A stretch of 64,000 bases of DNA from Dendrobium chrysotoxum. Its lineage: Eukaryota > Streptophyta > Magnoliopsida > Asparagales > Orchidaceae. This document shows, piece by piece, positions 42,688 to 56,128 of this stretch (within the stretch, counting starts at the first letter, position 1; each line of letters opens with the position of its first letter). The notes beneath the pieces were generated by a model. The model had not been told where the DNA came from, searched no databases, and was given only the letters and a program-made list of their open reading frames with translations. The DNA lies in assembly GCA_019925795.1 (NCBI GenBank), contig CM034304.1, positions 7,379,471 through 7,443,470 on the forward strand, read 5' to 3'. A program made the translations under genes and the position numbers.

Positions 42688-43537
42688 TACCTTTTGCATT
42701 AGTATTATGGCAACTAACACTATGCACCCAAAGTTAAGCCCTAAGACTTGTTTTTTTTAAACTGCCATAATAGTCGTAATGGCCATTCCTCATCCAACGT
42801 GGCCATGAAACTTTGGCCATCATGTGGGTGTGGAACCTCTTCATCATCTTCTAGCTCATTAAAAGACTCATCCAAGTTTTAAGGAGATAAGATATATGAA
42901 TCTCTATTGCACGCAAAATATATCGGAATAACGAATTATGCTTTCCAATCAAACTTTACTCTGTATTATTGATCACCTAGGATAATACTAAAGTGGCATC
43001 CATCGGTGAAGCACAAAAAATAAAATGCACACACCTGATATATGGCAAACATCACCCCATATATATATTATTATTATATGACCAAACCTAACAGGAACAT
43101 TTCCCCGGTACAGAGGGAAGATGACATTGCAGAAAGATGTAAATGCATTTGGTGTTTATCTTGGAGCTCTTAACTGGCCACAGAACTTTAGAGTTGAACC
43201 AAGGTACTGTAGATCAAAATCTCACACTACAATTACACAACTTCCGAGAACATGAAGTGATGCAATGCAAGCAAGTCTTATTTTCTAAATAGATTCCAGA
43301 TCAGAAAATTACTTCATTTCATGATTATCAAATATGGGACTGGAATAATAGTACTACTAAAACTGCAACACTGTCATTAATAACTACAAAGAGCTTAGGC
43401 ATGCTCATTTTAAGGCAGCATCGACAAAGAAATTTAAATAATACAGAACAAAGAAAGGTATTACGACATCAACATGTCAAGATAGCTTAATAGGTGTGTA
43501 CTCCAACACCTGTTACATGATAGTTGAACTAGTGAAC
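42688..43537. other. Intergenic DNA and probable YLS8 3' untranslated region
   Basis: No gene is seen. The part next to 43538 should hold the YLS8 3' UTR, since that gene's stop codon is at 43538-43540 on the minus strand. I cannot place its polyadenylation site. Confidence 0.5.
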
Positions 43538-46500
43538 TTAATAGCGATACTTTGTGGAGTAGTCTTTAGGAGCAATGACCAGGCCACGACCTTTTCTGGC
43601 ACCTCTAAAGATGGTTTCAACAATGTCTATAAACTCCTGCTTGTCCTTCATCGCCCAGTTGATCTTGTTGTTGTTACCAGTGCCAAGATCAATCATAATA
43701 TGCTTGTTACGAAAGAAAAACATAATTGTGGACGGATCATACAATTCATACATTGTATTGAAATCAGGCACCTCTGTGATATCTACCAGGTATATCACTG
43801 CAAAGTTTTTTATAGTTTCAGCAACTGAGGCTAAAACTTCGTCCATCTGAGCCATCACAAAATCCAAGTCTAAGGTAAGAAAGAAAAAAATTGAAAGTGT
43901 GTTCAAATTTTCTTAAAAACAATAACACACTAAAAATGTTAAACCAGGAAGACGATTTTAATCTTGCTTACAATGTATACTCGCCATAGGCTCTCAGCTA
44001 TGAGAAAAGCTTGAAAGAAATCCCAAAACTGCAGATCTATATGAAATGATATAACGTTTTCCTTCAATTTGTCGGACTCAAATATGGCAGCAATGAATCC
44101 AGAGCAACCAAAAATACTGCTGCTCGGAGAAAAGAAAGAAAGTAATGCCCCGTTACCAAAAAGAAGTGTCTCCAATGCTATTGAATGGATGAAACGTTAT
44201 ATATGCATGTCCGAAAACATACATCCAATGAGTTGGAGACTTTTTTGGGCAACACATCATTTTCTAAAAAATACCTCACCTAAAGAGTCCCAAAAGATCT
44301 TTACTGCCAATTCACTAGTATTTATCAAATTACTAGTAAAATATACATAAAGGATTTATTATCCATAATTTCTGCACATCCTTAACGCTATAAATCAGTA
44401 AATGACTTGATTACCATTTTTTAGCTCTGGCCGCTCTTGATTGATATAGGTCTTTCTCACACCTAAAAAATGTATTCAAGCTCTTCTGTGGGGAATATGA
44501 TTAGACAAAGGGTATATTTTCGACCTTAATAGTCACTATGGTACATTCACAAAAATTTACTATGACAGACTATAAAAATCCAACTGACTTCTAGTGGCAT
44601 AACACATCATGGTCCAACAAGAGTTATACCCATCCCAGTTTTCTAACAGCTGTCTAAATTCAGAATGTCCTAAATTCCTTCTGTTTTCACTGTTTCTTAC
44701 GTTAAGTTAGCCCAAAACAGGAGAGATAAGGCTTATGATGACACAACTAGAATTAATTAGGTTATCACAGCTAACCTCATCGAGATAAATGCTACAGTAG
44801 GCTGTGAAAACGGGTCAAGAAATAAAAACATCGATGCACTTTATGCAAAAGCTTTAAGATACTACCAAACTCTACATTTTCAGATATGCATGAAAAACAT
44901 CTCAAGTTCCACATTTGCAGCCTTTGTTATGATTTTATCAACAATTATAAATATTACTTGTTTCACTAAAGGGTCAAATCATGGATGAACAAAGCTACAA
45001 ATAACCAAAACTTTTATTTCAGGCTTTGTACATAATTTGAGAAATTGAGGAAAATTACACATACTCTTGCACACATGCTTACTCCTAATAAAAGATCAAT
45101 AGTATGTCATCTAAACCTAATTGAAAACACATCAACAAAAGAATCATGTATGACTAAATATGAATTACATTGAAGGAACTATAATTCATGAATATTTTTT
45201 CGAAAATATATAGGATGCATGATGTTGTTAAGGCTACACCTACTGTACAACCTATTAATGAACCTAAATTCATATTTGAAAAATAATCAGAACTATAGTT
45301 TATTAAAAAAAAGCTGGGCATGAGATCATACACTTCTAAGGGAGATTAAACACATGCCAGTGAAATTAAATTAAACATGTCTATTTCAGTTGATGAATCA
45401 AATAAGTAATATGAAAATATAATTCTTGATGAATTATCCAAAGATATTATTACTAAATAAATGATTAACTAATGCTGACTTTGTTTTTGGTTCTTAGTTA
45501 CAGGATATACCAATACTGAGTAAGGATTTATGAAGGATATTCCAATTCCTAGTAAAACATTATGCAGAATGATGAATGACAACAGTACTTCTAGCAATTT
45601 GTTGAAGAAGAATGCTCTGAAAGAAACTTAGATTTTTAAACTTTATCCAATTGATTAACTTTAAAGGTGTATAATTCATCAAATTTCATATCTAAACTGT
45701 TTGGTTTTTTTTTTTTTTTTTTTTAAGAGATTGCTCATCCAATAAGCATATCATATCTGCATGGATTGTTTTCCTTTAGGTTCTTTATCATATCTTTATT
45801 AGGGAATTAAATATGGATCTTTATTATTATTTCATCCTGATTTATATTAGCATTTTGGCAGTTTCATTACTTGTTTCATATCATATTAGTCATTTTCATG
45901 ATTTATCAAACGTGCATGAATAAAATAACAAGACACAAACTATGGCTTAAGGAAATTGTAAACACTTCTGTAAATGTGAACAAAACGTATGCGAAGCTTA
46001 AAAAAGTTAAGACAATAATGGTGTGTTTGATTCATAAAGGCTACCTTCAAAAACCTTTAAGAAATTAAATGCAGGAAAGGCAGTACATTTTAAAGTTCTA
46101 CATAATAATAGAAAAAAAATCTATAACTTAATTTTTTTTTGAAATAATCAAGTCTTCAATATGTTTGAATTAATCTTATTTCATGAGTATGCTGCCAATT
46201 CTTAGGATTCTTCTATCATTCCATCTCCTTGAAATTCACATTCAACATGCAGCCAAAAAGAATCTATACAACTTGTTTGCAAACCTTTACATGGTGAAGA
46301 AACCTTTTACGCTTCTACCAAAAGATTCCATAAGTATCTTGTGTGTTGGTGCAATGGAGCTATATATGATGAATCATAGTTACGTAATAGGAAGAGTAAT
46401 AATTATGTTCCAAATTTTCTTTACAACTATCAAATGCTCAATTCATTGGAGGCAAATTTTTCGAAGCTAGGCAAATTGATGTGGAGGTTCCTAGTGTGTT

Positions 46501-47859
46501 CCTGATGTGATAACTCTCTACCTTATCCTATTTCCCACATGTTTATCCTTAGCCACCCAATTTTTCTATGGTGGGCTTCAAACAATTCATTATGAGAGGG
46601 TTGTTTTTCGTCGATACTATAGTCATTGGGATTGTTGATTGTTACTCCCATGCATATCATGTTATTTTCCTTCTTTTATGAACATGGATACAAAAATATT
46701 GTGATTTGGATAAGAGTTGTTTCTAGGGGTTAGTCTTTTTTATAAATTAATAGATCTCTATTACAGGTTAAAAAAAAAACATTGAGCACAAAGCACCTCT
46801 AGAACGGAGGACCAAGCACCAATCATTAGGATGCAGGTGGATGACTGTTGAATCATTTTCAAGCTTACACAATGTACCTAATTGCCTAAATAGTATAGCT
46901 TAAATTCATGTACAATCCTAACTATATTGTGGATGTTTATCCTAAATAAAACTTTAAGAAACATGAAAGTTATTCACATGAATTGTCCAATACCACATGA
47001 TTTATGTAGAACGTAGCTAAGCTTCAATAACCATTATTTACTTGACAACATATCTCACTCAATACACTAAGTTTGATGTAATGAATATCTTCAAACTAAA
47101 TGAGAATAAGGAAAATGCATCATTCACTAGTTCTACATATACATCATTAATAACTGAAAGTCATGTTTACGAATTTGACTGCATAATGCAATATATAAAG
47201 GGTTTTCGTGAATAAAATGTGGATGAATGCATCAATAAATACTTAGAAAGACTTTCCTACCAATAATAAAAAACATAAATACTTAGAAGAACCTTAACAT
47301 GACCTAGGATCAGAAAGAACTAAACGATAATGGCTGACACAAATTGTCCGAAAATAGGAAAGCCTTAAAATCATATTATTATCACAGTCCAGTATGACTG
47401 ACTAACCAGCAGACACGATACTTTACTTAGTTTTTAATATTAGCATTCAAACAAAATTACAACAATTTAAACGCATCAAGGAGCAGGTTTCTAACAAAAT
47501 TCATTGAGCGGACAACCTTCACTCGTGTAGCTGATGATGGAGATGGAGCCATCAGAAAGAAAACCATATATAAACCTGACTATCACCGAAAACCTAATCG
47601 GACGTCAAGGAATAAGATAAATCAGAAGGAACGAGATGAAGAACGAATCTCCAAGAAAAGCATTGTACACAAGATAAAATTTAAGTAGATCCAACATAAA
47701 TCAAAGAAAGAAGAAAAATTGAAAGGAAAGATAAAGAACCTGCATGCAAGTTTCATCCCAATCATGGCCAAATCGAATGATGACGAGGCGTTCCTCCTCA
47801 GTCAGGATTGCCTGGTCCACTGCCCATCCTGAGTGCAGATGTGGCAGCAAGTAAGACAT
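43538..47859 (-). CDS. YLS8: Thioredoxin-like U5 snRNP protein YLS8 (DIM1/DIB1 family), two coding exons
   Basis: Exon 1 is 47740-47859 (40 codons, MSYLLPHLHSGWAVDQ to DETCMQ) with donor CAG|GTTCTT. Exon 2 is 43538-43846 (102 codons plus stop, MDEVLASVAETIKNF to DYSTKYRY) with acceptor CTCAG. The phase-0 junction gives 142 residues, exactly the length of this highly conserved family, with no stops. The protein has a thioredoxin fold without the redox CxxC pair. It is a core part of the U4/U6.U5 tri-snRNP in the nucleus, acting before spliceosome activation. It appears intact and is the only recognisable host gene here. The intron is 3,893 bp. A possible 5' UTR exon lies at 48057-48216. Confidence 0.95.
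43847..47739 (-). other. YLS8 intron 1
   Basis: AT-rich, 3,893 bp, bounded by GT and AG. A run of 22 T lies at about 45703-45724. A 95-codon plus-strand frame at 46183-46470 has no recognisable domain. No transposon ends are obvious. Confidence 0.8.
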
Positions 47860-48216
47860 TCCTCAGCGAAGAAGACAATTAGAGGCTGTTCGGTAGCAAG
47901 ATTTAATTTGAGCAGGTTTTGTGCTAAATCCTGCCAAACGCAAAAAATGGACATCTTCAATCTCACGAAAAATTAAATCCTCCGTTTCCCTCTTCTCGCC
48001 TTCGGATTTACAGGATTAAGCCAAAGAAGCGTGCGAAAGCGGAGTAAGACGGTTACCTTCGCAGCGAGCAAGCTCCCGTCGTTGCTTCCAATCCAGCAGA
48101 AAGAAGGTCGTCGAACTGTCGTGATTTCCGATCCGACAGCAGGGAACGTAGTCGAGAAGGCGAAGAAGCGACTCGTTCAAAACTCTGCGAAGTCGAACAG
48201 GGAAAAAGCAAACCCT
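47860..48216 (-). other. YLS8 5' region with a possible untranslated exon
   Basis: Upstream of the ATG the minus strand has a possible acceptor (CCGAACAG|CC at about 47882) and, further up, GCTTGCTCGCTGCGAAG|GTAACC, a good donor at 48056/48057. This would make 48057-48216 a 5' untranslated exon and 47882-48056 a short intron. The 189-bp plus-strand ORF here is probably chance. The 48003-48216 block recurs at 48449-48690. Confidence 0.5.
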
Positions 48217-48278
48217 TGACAGCCCTAAAGCTATCGGAAGAACATAGGTGAAATTTTATGGAGAGTGTTGAAATCTTA

Positions 48279-49277
48279 GGGGGTTGTTTGGTATCGGATT
48301 TGTCTATAGTTTTAAGTAGGATTTAACATAAATTCAGCCAAATGCATTCTTCGTGTCTGTAAATTCTGCGAATCTGTAAATCCGGGATTTATGGATTTAC
48401 GACATAAATCCCGGTAAATTCGGGTAAATCCTAATCCCATTCTTCGGCGGATTTACGGGATTTGGGCGAAGAAGCACGCAAAAGGAAGAAAGTTACCTTC
48501 ACAGCGAGCGAGCTCCTGTCGTTGCTTCCGATCGAAATGTTCTAACTTTCGATCCGACATGAAGGGAACATCGTCGAAGGATCGAAGTCGAGCAGCAACC
48601 AAGAAGCGCGACTCGTGCTATCTCTACACCTCTGGAAGCAACTAATCCTAACAGCAACGACGAAAAACAGAAGATGAAAAGCAAACCCTATATCGTCTTA
48701 ATTAATATAATTTAAAATATTAGTAATTAAGCAAATTAATTAAGCATAGGGTCATCTTAAATTTATATTAATTAGTAATTATATTAGTCTTTTTATTAAT
48801 TTTAATTTTGTGAACATAATTAGAAATGATAAATTTTATTTTATGATCATAATCTAAAAAATTGAATTCTTAATTTTCATGTGTTAGTAAGACTCCCATT
48901 GGGCTCTTTAAGGCTGTTGTGTGGAGAGGACCTTCGGGATTTGGAAAGAACGTTTTCAAGTGCTTACACACATGAGAAAATTTCTTTTTACTGTTCAAGC
49001 TGATTTGGTTATATTTGGTTAATTATTTGGCTTAGAGTTATCTGAATGTTAAAACATGTGTATTGAAGTAACTGAATATTACTCTTTGAATTTTAAATCT
49101 TCAACTGTTTTAAATCATGTAATCTATTGCCAAACATCTTCTCTGGATTTAACAGGATTTAGAAATTATCATACCAAACATATTTCAGGATTTATCAGCC
49201 TAGGATTTACTAAATCCGGATTTACAGGATTTAGTAAATCCTACTAAAATTGAATCTAATCCAATACCAAACACCCC
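48279..49277. mobile_element. TIR element of about 1 kb, Tourist/PIF-Harbinger-like
   Basis: The left end GGGGGTTGTTTGGTATCGGA and the right end (reverse strand) GGGGTGTTTGGTATTGGA form terminal inverted repeats, with further similarity inward (TTTTAAGTAGGATTTA). Flanks are TTA and TTT, so a 3-bp duplication may have decayed. No transposase is present. Inside are a copy of the 5'-exon-like block and, near the right end, a 17-bp-arm hairpin (49201-49243). GTTTGGTA-type ends with TTA duplications suggest a Tourist-like MITE; this is not certain. Confidence 0.6.
48449..48690 (-). repeat. Second copy of the YLS8 5'-exon-like block
   Basis: Diverged copy of 48003-48216: CGGATTTACGGGATTT, TACCTTCACAGCGAGCGAGC, TCGTTGCTTCCGATC and AAAAGCAAACCCT. 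The donor-like GAAG|GTAAC (48496/48497) is preserved on the minus strand. It lies inside the TIR element. Confidence 0.75.
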
Positions 49278-52200
49278 TTTGATTAGCAGGAGCATCAACA
49301 TGATTAGATTTAAAAATGAGTAAAGTCACCAAATGTAAGAAACGCGCCGAACGAAACCAATTCAGCGCATTTAGCGAGTTGGGAGTCCGACGAGTTCGGA
49401 ATGCGCCGATAATAAGTTCAGTAATTTTGGTCCCGTAATAAATTAAGTAATATATTAATTTTAAATATTTTTAAATAATTATATTAGATAGTATAATTCA
49501 TAATTAATTATATTAATCTGAAATTAAATTATAAATTATTATTTTAAATTAAGCTAACAGTTAATTTAGGGCGTAAATAACTTAAGTAATATATTAATGT
49601 AAATTAATTTATGAATAATCATATTTGTTAGATTAATGTATAGCTAATTATATTAATTTTAAATTAATTTATGGATAATTTTTTTAAATTAATTTAGAAT
49701 TAGTAGATGAACTATATACGAACATTAATGATATAATAATAAATGAGATTTACTTGCACATATGAAATACAATATAGTATTATAATGTTTAAATTAATGT
49801 TATAATTTCAATTCTAGTAAAAAAATTAGTATTATTAATTTGTAAATTAAGGAAAAATATCTTAAAATAAATTGAAAGTTATTTACATCATGATTAATTT
49901 TTTAAAAAATAATTTATTAATATTTTTGATATTTCAAAGAATTTGAAGAATGTTATTATATATTTATTCAAAGCTTTTATATTATTTGAATTAAGAAGGG
50001 TAAATTTTAATAATAGGTACTATTAAAAATTAAATTATTTAATTAAATATCAAAATTAAATAAATTTCTACATTATTAACTTAATTATTCATAATGATAA
50101 TACTTAAAAGCATTAATTTAGTGTAATCTAATTAAAATGTTATATTAACTTACTACATTTTTTAATTTTAGAATAGTTTTATGAAATATAAGTGAGATAT
50201 GTATTGAGTTTTTTTATAAATAATTAATCTTACTTTTTGCTTGAATTTATCTTGTTTTAAATAAAATAACAATTTCGATGATTAGGGAAAGAATTGAAAA
50301 TTAGTTATAGAATGTGCATTTGTTTATTAATCAGCATAATTAAAAGATGAACATTGCCATAGTAAGTTTAAATTTATTTGGAGTTCCATCTTTAGTAATA
50401 TATCATGTAAATGTACTGCTACTATTAGCAAAATTATTATTTGTAGCATAAGATCCTCTAGTTGTTGTATGATAGTTTAATGAATTTACTTTATTTGATG
50501 TTATTGTTGGCAAAAACATGTCACATTATGTTAGCTCTATAATAATAATGTCCAATCAATTGTCCAAATTTATCACATTATTTGAGCTTTATACCATTAA
50601 TATTTTTGCATAATTGAATTTTCAATTTTAGTATAAATGTTTTATTTATTTATGCTCTGATATATAAATGGTGCATCTACAAGTAAAGTTGAATAATGAG
50701 AGCATTGTTTGTATAATTTTTTTTTCTTTTTGTAAAATCTTCAGTTCTTCAATTTTATATTTTTTTCTTCATAATACATTGACCGAGTTTCGAGGAGCCT
50801 TGAGACATCCTCACTAAAGAATTGTTGGATATTGAAATCACACAAATGCATGCCTGTATGGAAAGGTCATTTGACAATTTGCTTGAGCTAAAGGCGAAGG
50901 CAAATGAACTTTTTAAGTGTTGCATGCATATCTTGACAAACAATAGGGATTCTTTACTTTTGCTTTGCATCATGAAGTTATGAGGGTAAACAAAAATAAG
51001 ACAGAAGATTTCCTAAATGGTTCCAGTTAGAAAAACGTTGAATAAAAGTTATTGGAAAAAGATCGACATCTAGTTGGAGCTCACTTTCTTCAGAAGTAAT
51101 ATCATAAGCTGTGACATGAAAGAGAAGATGGTAAGTCTACTGATGTTTAGAGGCCTCCACTTGATCTTAAGCATGCTATTTTATACGAACCATGGATTTC
51201 TGGTTAGAAAGGATTTAATTTGTACATATATAAGAATCATATGAAGAAGTTATTGTTTAGAGGTAAGAGATTTGTTTTAAATGGAGTGGACTAGTAAGAC
51301 CTTCAGTATGAGTTTGCATTTTACTTTAGTTGTTATCCAACACAAACCCAACTCCAAAGTCGCCTACATATAATTCTTAATGATAAGTAATACTTTGTAG
51401 TCCTCATTATGTTATATGTGTGTAGTTGATCTTTTCTTATGTTGAAAAGATTAGTCATTTACATATCAAAGACATTTAAATCATAAGAGGATCCCGTTGA
51501 GTACATTTTCTCACACAACATAAAGATAAAAAAACTAATTATATTTCAAACCAAGATAGGTATACAACGTACACCATTACAAATGTGGTACAAAAAAAGA
51601 AGCTAAGTTCATCAATGCTAGGGTATAACACTAGTCCGTGGGGTGTATCGAGTAGGTGCTCGCTGAGTTCTCCTTTGCAACAATGCATGATGATATAACA
51701 GTTCTTTCCCATGATCATATGGGTTGTCATGGACTGGAAGTCCTCCTTATTGGAGCATATCCTGTTTTATTGGGAATGATGGTAAGCTTCATGGTGTTAT
51801 CTAAAATGGTATGCACACACTATAGGATGAAATATAAAGGTGGTTGTTGGGAGTGTTTGATGTGGTCGTAATATGAAGTACCTCTAACCTGTACATCATG
51901 GGGGCTTAAGTGTTGCAATGAAGGTCCTATGGCTGACGGGTTTGTACCCCATACCATCGAGTGCTTGCCTGCATCATATATGGATGTTATGATATAAGCA
52001 CCAAAACCCATACATATGGATTTTTTTTTTCTTTTGCGCAGGGGGGGGGGGGGGGGGGGGGGTGGTTGGCAGGCTTCTATATCATAAGGGTGCACCTAGG
52101 TAATAGCTCAATGATGGATTTGATGTTGACCTTCTAGATCCCCGATAATATTTTGGCCCTCTTCATGCTCCTTCAATCTGGGCTTACTGATCCATAGTAG

Positions 52201-52853
52201 TATCAAAGGCATTATAATCAATGTAAACTATCCTACTCAACCTACTACATAACTTTGTGATATTATTTATAGACTACTGTATGGAGCTTACATTCTCACC
52301 AGAAGCTCTCGCCAATGGTTGCACGATTTTACTATTATTTATGTGCAGTCCACCTCATATAAGAGGAAAATAAAGTCATTAACTTTTTAATTTAAATAAT
52401 AAAAATAAAATAAAAATTGATTAATTAATTCATATAACTCATTGTACCTACAACCAATCCTTATCTCGTGATCTATGGTAGATCATTTTTGGTGACTGGG
52501 TCTATGACTTCAATAAATAACAGGAGGCCCATGATCTATACCATCATTGATACACGATTACTTCTAGATTATCACTCCCTTCTGATGGAATAACTTCCAT
52601 AAGATATGCTCAGTAATTGTTCCGCATTTTAATATATGCACAATATTGAAAAGTCTAATCTAAATCATCCATGACTCAAGCACCAATTCTTTTGAGACCT
52701 TTTCCATTAAATCAATAGTTATCACTTGAACCCTCTTGGATACACTTGATGACTAAAGAACTAGTCTTTTTGATCTTCTATTTGATGGCATGAGCTCCCT
52801 TTTGAACATTGAGCCAATGATAAATGACTTCTTGTCTGATACATGGCATTTTA
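49278..52853. other. Anonymous AT-rich intergenic DNA
   Basis: No supportable gene. 49440-50300 is very AT-rich. A homopolymer of 22 G lies at 52041-52062, preceded by an 11-T run. Short ORFs (50755, 51539, 51656, 51820) show no known domains; the 51820 frame is partly encoded by the G run. Confidence 0.6.
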
Positions 52854-54446
52854 TGTTATGATTTGTGCAAATTCATTAGTTCAAGAAAATTCTGATACAA
52901 ATTATTTTTGATGATTACAAAAGCTTTTTATTTGTTTTATTCTTCTCCTAATATACATTGGAGTTTTTTTTGTGTGTACTAACATATTTTTCAGGATATT
53001 CACACTACAGATTTTTGAAGACATCAAGTTCATGTGTTAATGTTTATTGTAGGTGAAGTCTGTATTTTTTATTTTTTATTTTCTTGAGTCTGAGAGACTG
53101 TGATTGTAAGTTGGATAACTGTGCACACACACAAAGGGGGAGTGAAAAACTTAATTTTTTAAACTGATCGTACAGTACGATATACAATCGAACGGGATGA
53201 TCTGTATATATGTCATCCATAATGAACCTATCTGTCTTGAAATTTCTTCTAAGTTCATTTCATACAGTATGAAATATAATTCGTACATGAGATTTTGAGG
53301 TATGAAATGCTCTGAATTGGGTTCGTACTGGATCATACAGGACGAATCGTTCATTTTTGAACTATTTGTATGGTACGAAATAGATTTCGTACATGATATT
53401 TTGTGGTACGAAGGGCTCTGAATTGGGTTCGTACAGGATCATACGAGGCAAATTGTTCAGTTTTTGAACATTCATACAGTATAAAGTAGATTTCGTACAT
53501 GATATTTTGTGGTACGAAGGGCTCTGATTGGGTTCTTATAGGATTATACGGGATGAATCATTCAATAATTTAAACTATTCATACAGTACGAAGATCGATC
53601 GTACTGGACGATCGGGACGTGAGAGACTTGAAAAATTCAATTTTTGGATGGTTTTTCTTGTCCTTAGTATTTAAGGACCTTCAAACTGACTTGTAGGATG
53701 ATGCTTCTACGAATTTATTCTTGAGAGAGGAAGGGAGAGTGATAAGGGAGAGTGTTTGGGTGTGAGTTGAGTGAGATCCTTGGAGTAAAAATTGTGAGGG
53801 GATTCACAAGGTTATTCAAGAGTGAGGATTTCATTATTTTGTACTTCAAGTCACTTCTCTATCTCCTTGAAGACTCTTGAGAGAAGATCTTTGAAGAAGG
53901 TCCAGTTCTCTACCGTCACCAGGAGGGTGAGAAGGGACGACTGGTTCTCTTCCATCACCATGAGGGTGAAAAAGGACGATGGGTTCTTTACCGTCACTTG
54001 GAGAGTGAAAAAGGATGATGGTTCTCTACCGCACCGGGTTGGTGAAAGAGAGTTTGTAAAGGCTTCTCCACCTTGCTGTGGGGGCAAAAGGAGAGTCACT
54101 TGAGTTTAGTGCAATACCTAGAGAAGGAGTCTCTAAGGAGTGGATGTAGGTCGTATTTGATCGAACAACTATAAATTCTAGTGTTTTCTGCTCTTACTTT
54201 TTATTTTTCCACACTATTTTTTTATGCATTTTTTTTTTCTATGGTTGAATTTCTAAGATTGAAAAAGCTTTAAAAAATCACTCTGTTCATATTGTACGAA
54301 GGTAAATCATACTGTACGATCTGCATAAGTTTTTAAATATAAAATTTTCAAATTTCCAAGAGAAATTTTTAAAAGGACCAATTCACCCCCCTCTTAGTTA
54401 GCCTAGGGACGTAAGCAATAGGTCTAATAAACTATTCGAACTTTCA
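52854..54446 (+). repeat. Element 4 5' LTR (1,593 bp)
   Basis: Starts TGTTATGATTTGTGC, aligning with the element 2 LTR start; ends CTTTCA. It carries the palindrome family (TCGTACAGTACGAT at 53168, CGATCGTACTGGACGATC near 53585), the shared GTGAGGGGATTCACAAGG block at 53793, four degenerate copies of a CACCAGGAGGGTGAGAAGG-type repeat (53900-54060), and the terminal CAATTCACCCCCCTCTTAG. Confidence 0.9.
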
Positions 54447-54448
54447 AG

Positions 54449-54461
54449 TGGTATCAAAGCC
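54449..54461 (+). other. Element 4 primer binding site
   Basis: TGGTATCAAAGCC, two bases after LTR end CTTTCA; same variant as element 1. Confidence 0.9.
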
Positions 54462-56128
54462 TATTTTGAAAATTACTGTTTAAACTACTTTTTGAAATTC
54501 GATCATGGCTAATTTTGGAAACTGAAGCACTTTAGAAGGTTACTCAATGACTATACCACCTTTGTTTGACAATATCCCATTTGATTTTTAGAAAACTCGC
54601 ATGTCTACATTTCTACAATCTCTTGATTATCACATGTGGATGTTAGTACAGGAAGGTTATATTGAATCCACTAGAATTGTAGAAGGAATTAGAGTTCAAA
54701 CACCTTTTACCGAATGGACTGTAGAAGAATATGAGCTAGCTCAATTAAATACAAAGTGTTTGAATAGCTTCTTTTGTGCTTTAAAATTAGAGGATTACAT
54801 GCGTGTTTCTACGTCTAAATCAGGAAAAAAAATTTGGGATAGGCTTTGCATTACTTATGAAGGTACAAATGAAGCGAAGCAAACTAGGTTAAATATTCTT
54901 TTGCACGACTATGAACTATTTCGCATGAAATTGAATGAATCAATCTCTGACATGTATACACGCTTTACACATATTGCTACTTCAATGCATGCCTTAGGTA
55001 GGGAATTAACGAATAAAGAAAAAGTAAATAAGATACTTCGTTGCTTACCTACTGCTTATGATGTAAAGATAACTGTTATAAGTGAATCAAAAAATTTAAA
55101 TGTATATTCTATTGACAATCTTTTTGGATCACAGATTGCTCATGATTGCTTATGAGCAATCTATGACTCAAAGACAGATTGATGTATGAGACAAGCAGAA
55201 GGAAAAGAATATAGCTTTGAAGGTGGATGATTCAGATAGTGATCAGTCACCACCTGAGGATGAAGAGGACATTGCCTTGATAACAAGGCAATTTAGGAGT
55301 TTCCTAAAGAGGAAGTAGAGAAGACGCCAACAATGGAACAAGGGTAAGTTCCATAGAAATGCAAAGGCTTCTAACAATGTTATTTGTTATGAATGCAGGA
55401 AGCCAGGTCATATAAAGACTGATTATCCTAATCTCAAGGGAAATCCTAGCAAGGAGAAGGTCGAGGAGAAACCAAAGAAAAGAAGGGTTAACAAGAGACT
55501 TCAATGAGCATTTTGGGATGACTCAACTTTAAATTCCTCAGAAACTGTACCAGAAGAGGAAGTCATAAATTTATGCTTGATGACTGACAATCCTGATCAA
55601 TCAGATCAAGAAGAGGTATGTGACTTAAGTTATGAAAAATTGTTTGAAGTTTTTGAACGCATACATGCATCATATAGGAAATTAAAAAAATTGCATGCTA
55701 AGTTGAATTTGGATTATTTAGAGCTTCAGAAAGAATATGAGATCCTTAGGAAAGATCATGCATTGATTGATAGAAACCACATGAACTTGTTTGATGAGTT
55801 TGATGATTTAAACAAACAGCATAATCTTTTAAAATCATCTCACACTGAACTTGAAAATATTTTTAAAACTTATATGGATGAATCGGATACTACAGAGCAT
55901 AATTTGAAGATTGATAATTTGATTCTAGAAAGTGCTAATGCTTATCTTAAAGTTCAGTTAAAAGTACTTAAAGAAAATAGGAATCCACCCAAACTTGAAG
56001 ATTTTCACGAATCCTACTTTAAGACCACTGGTTCAAAGTCTAAGAAGAAATTTTTTAGGATAAATAAATTGGTGAATCGTTTTCCTAGAATAAAATATTT
56101 TTCTTGTAGTATGTTAGGACATATTTCA

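Noticed and set aside
43496..43850. Plus-strand ORFs over YLS8 exon 2
   Set aside because: Antisense shadows of a highly conserved exon.
46183..46470. 95-codon ORF in the YLS8 intron
   Set aside because: Starts and stops arbitrarily in AT-rich intron DNA and shows no domain.
48031..48219. Plus-strand ORF beside YLS8
   Set aside because: Not open in the duplicate block; more likely a 5' untranslated exon of the opposite strand.
53822..54103. ORFs inside LTRs (8168-8472, 53822-54103, 57036-57411, 60521-61101 and similar)
   Set aside because: They fall in conserved non-coding LTR blocks and do not stay open between copies.
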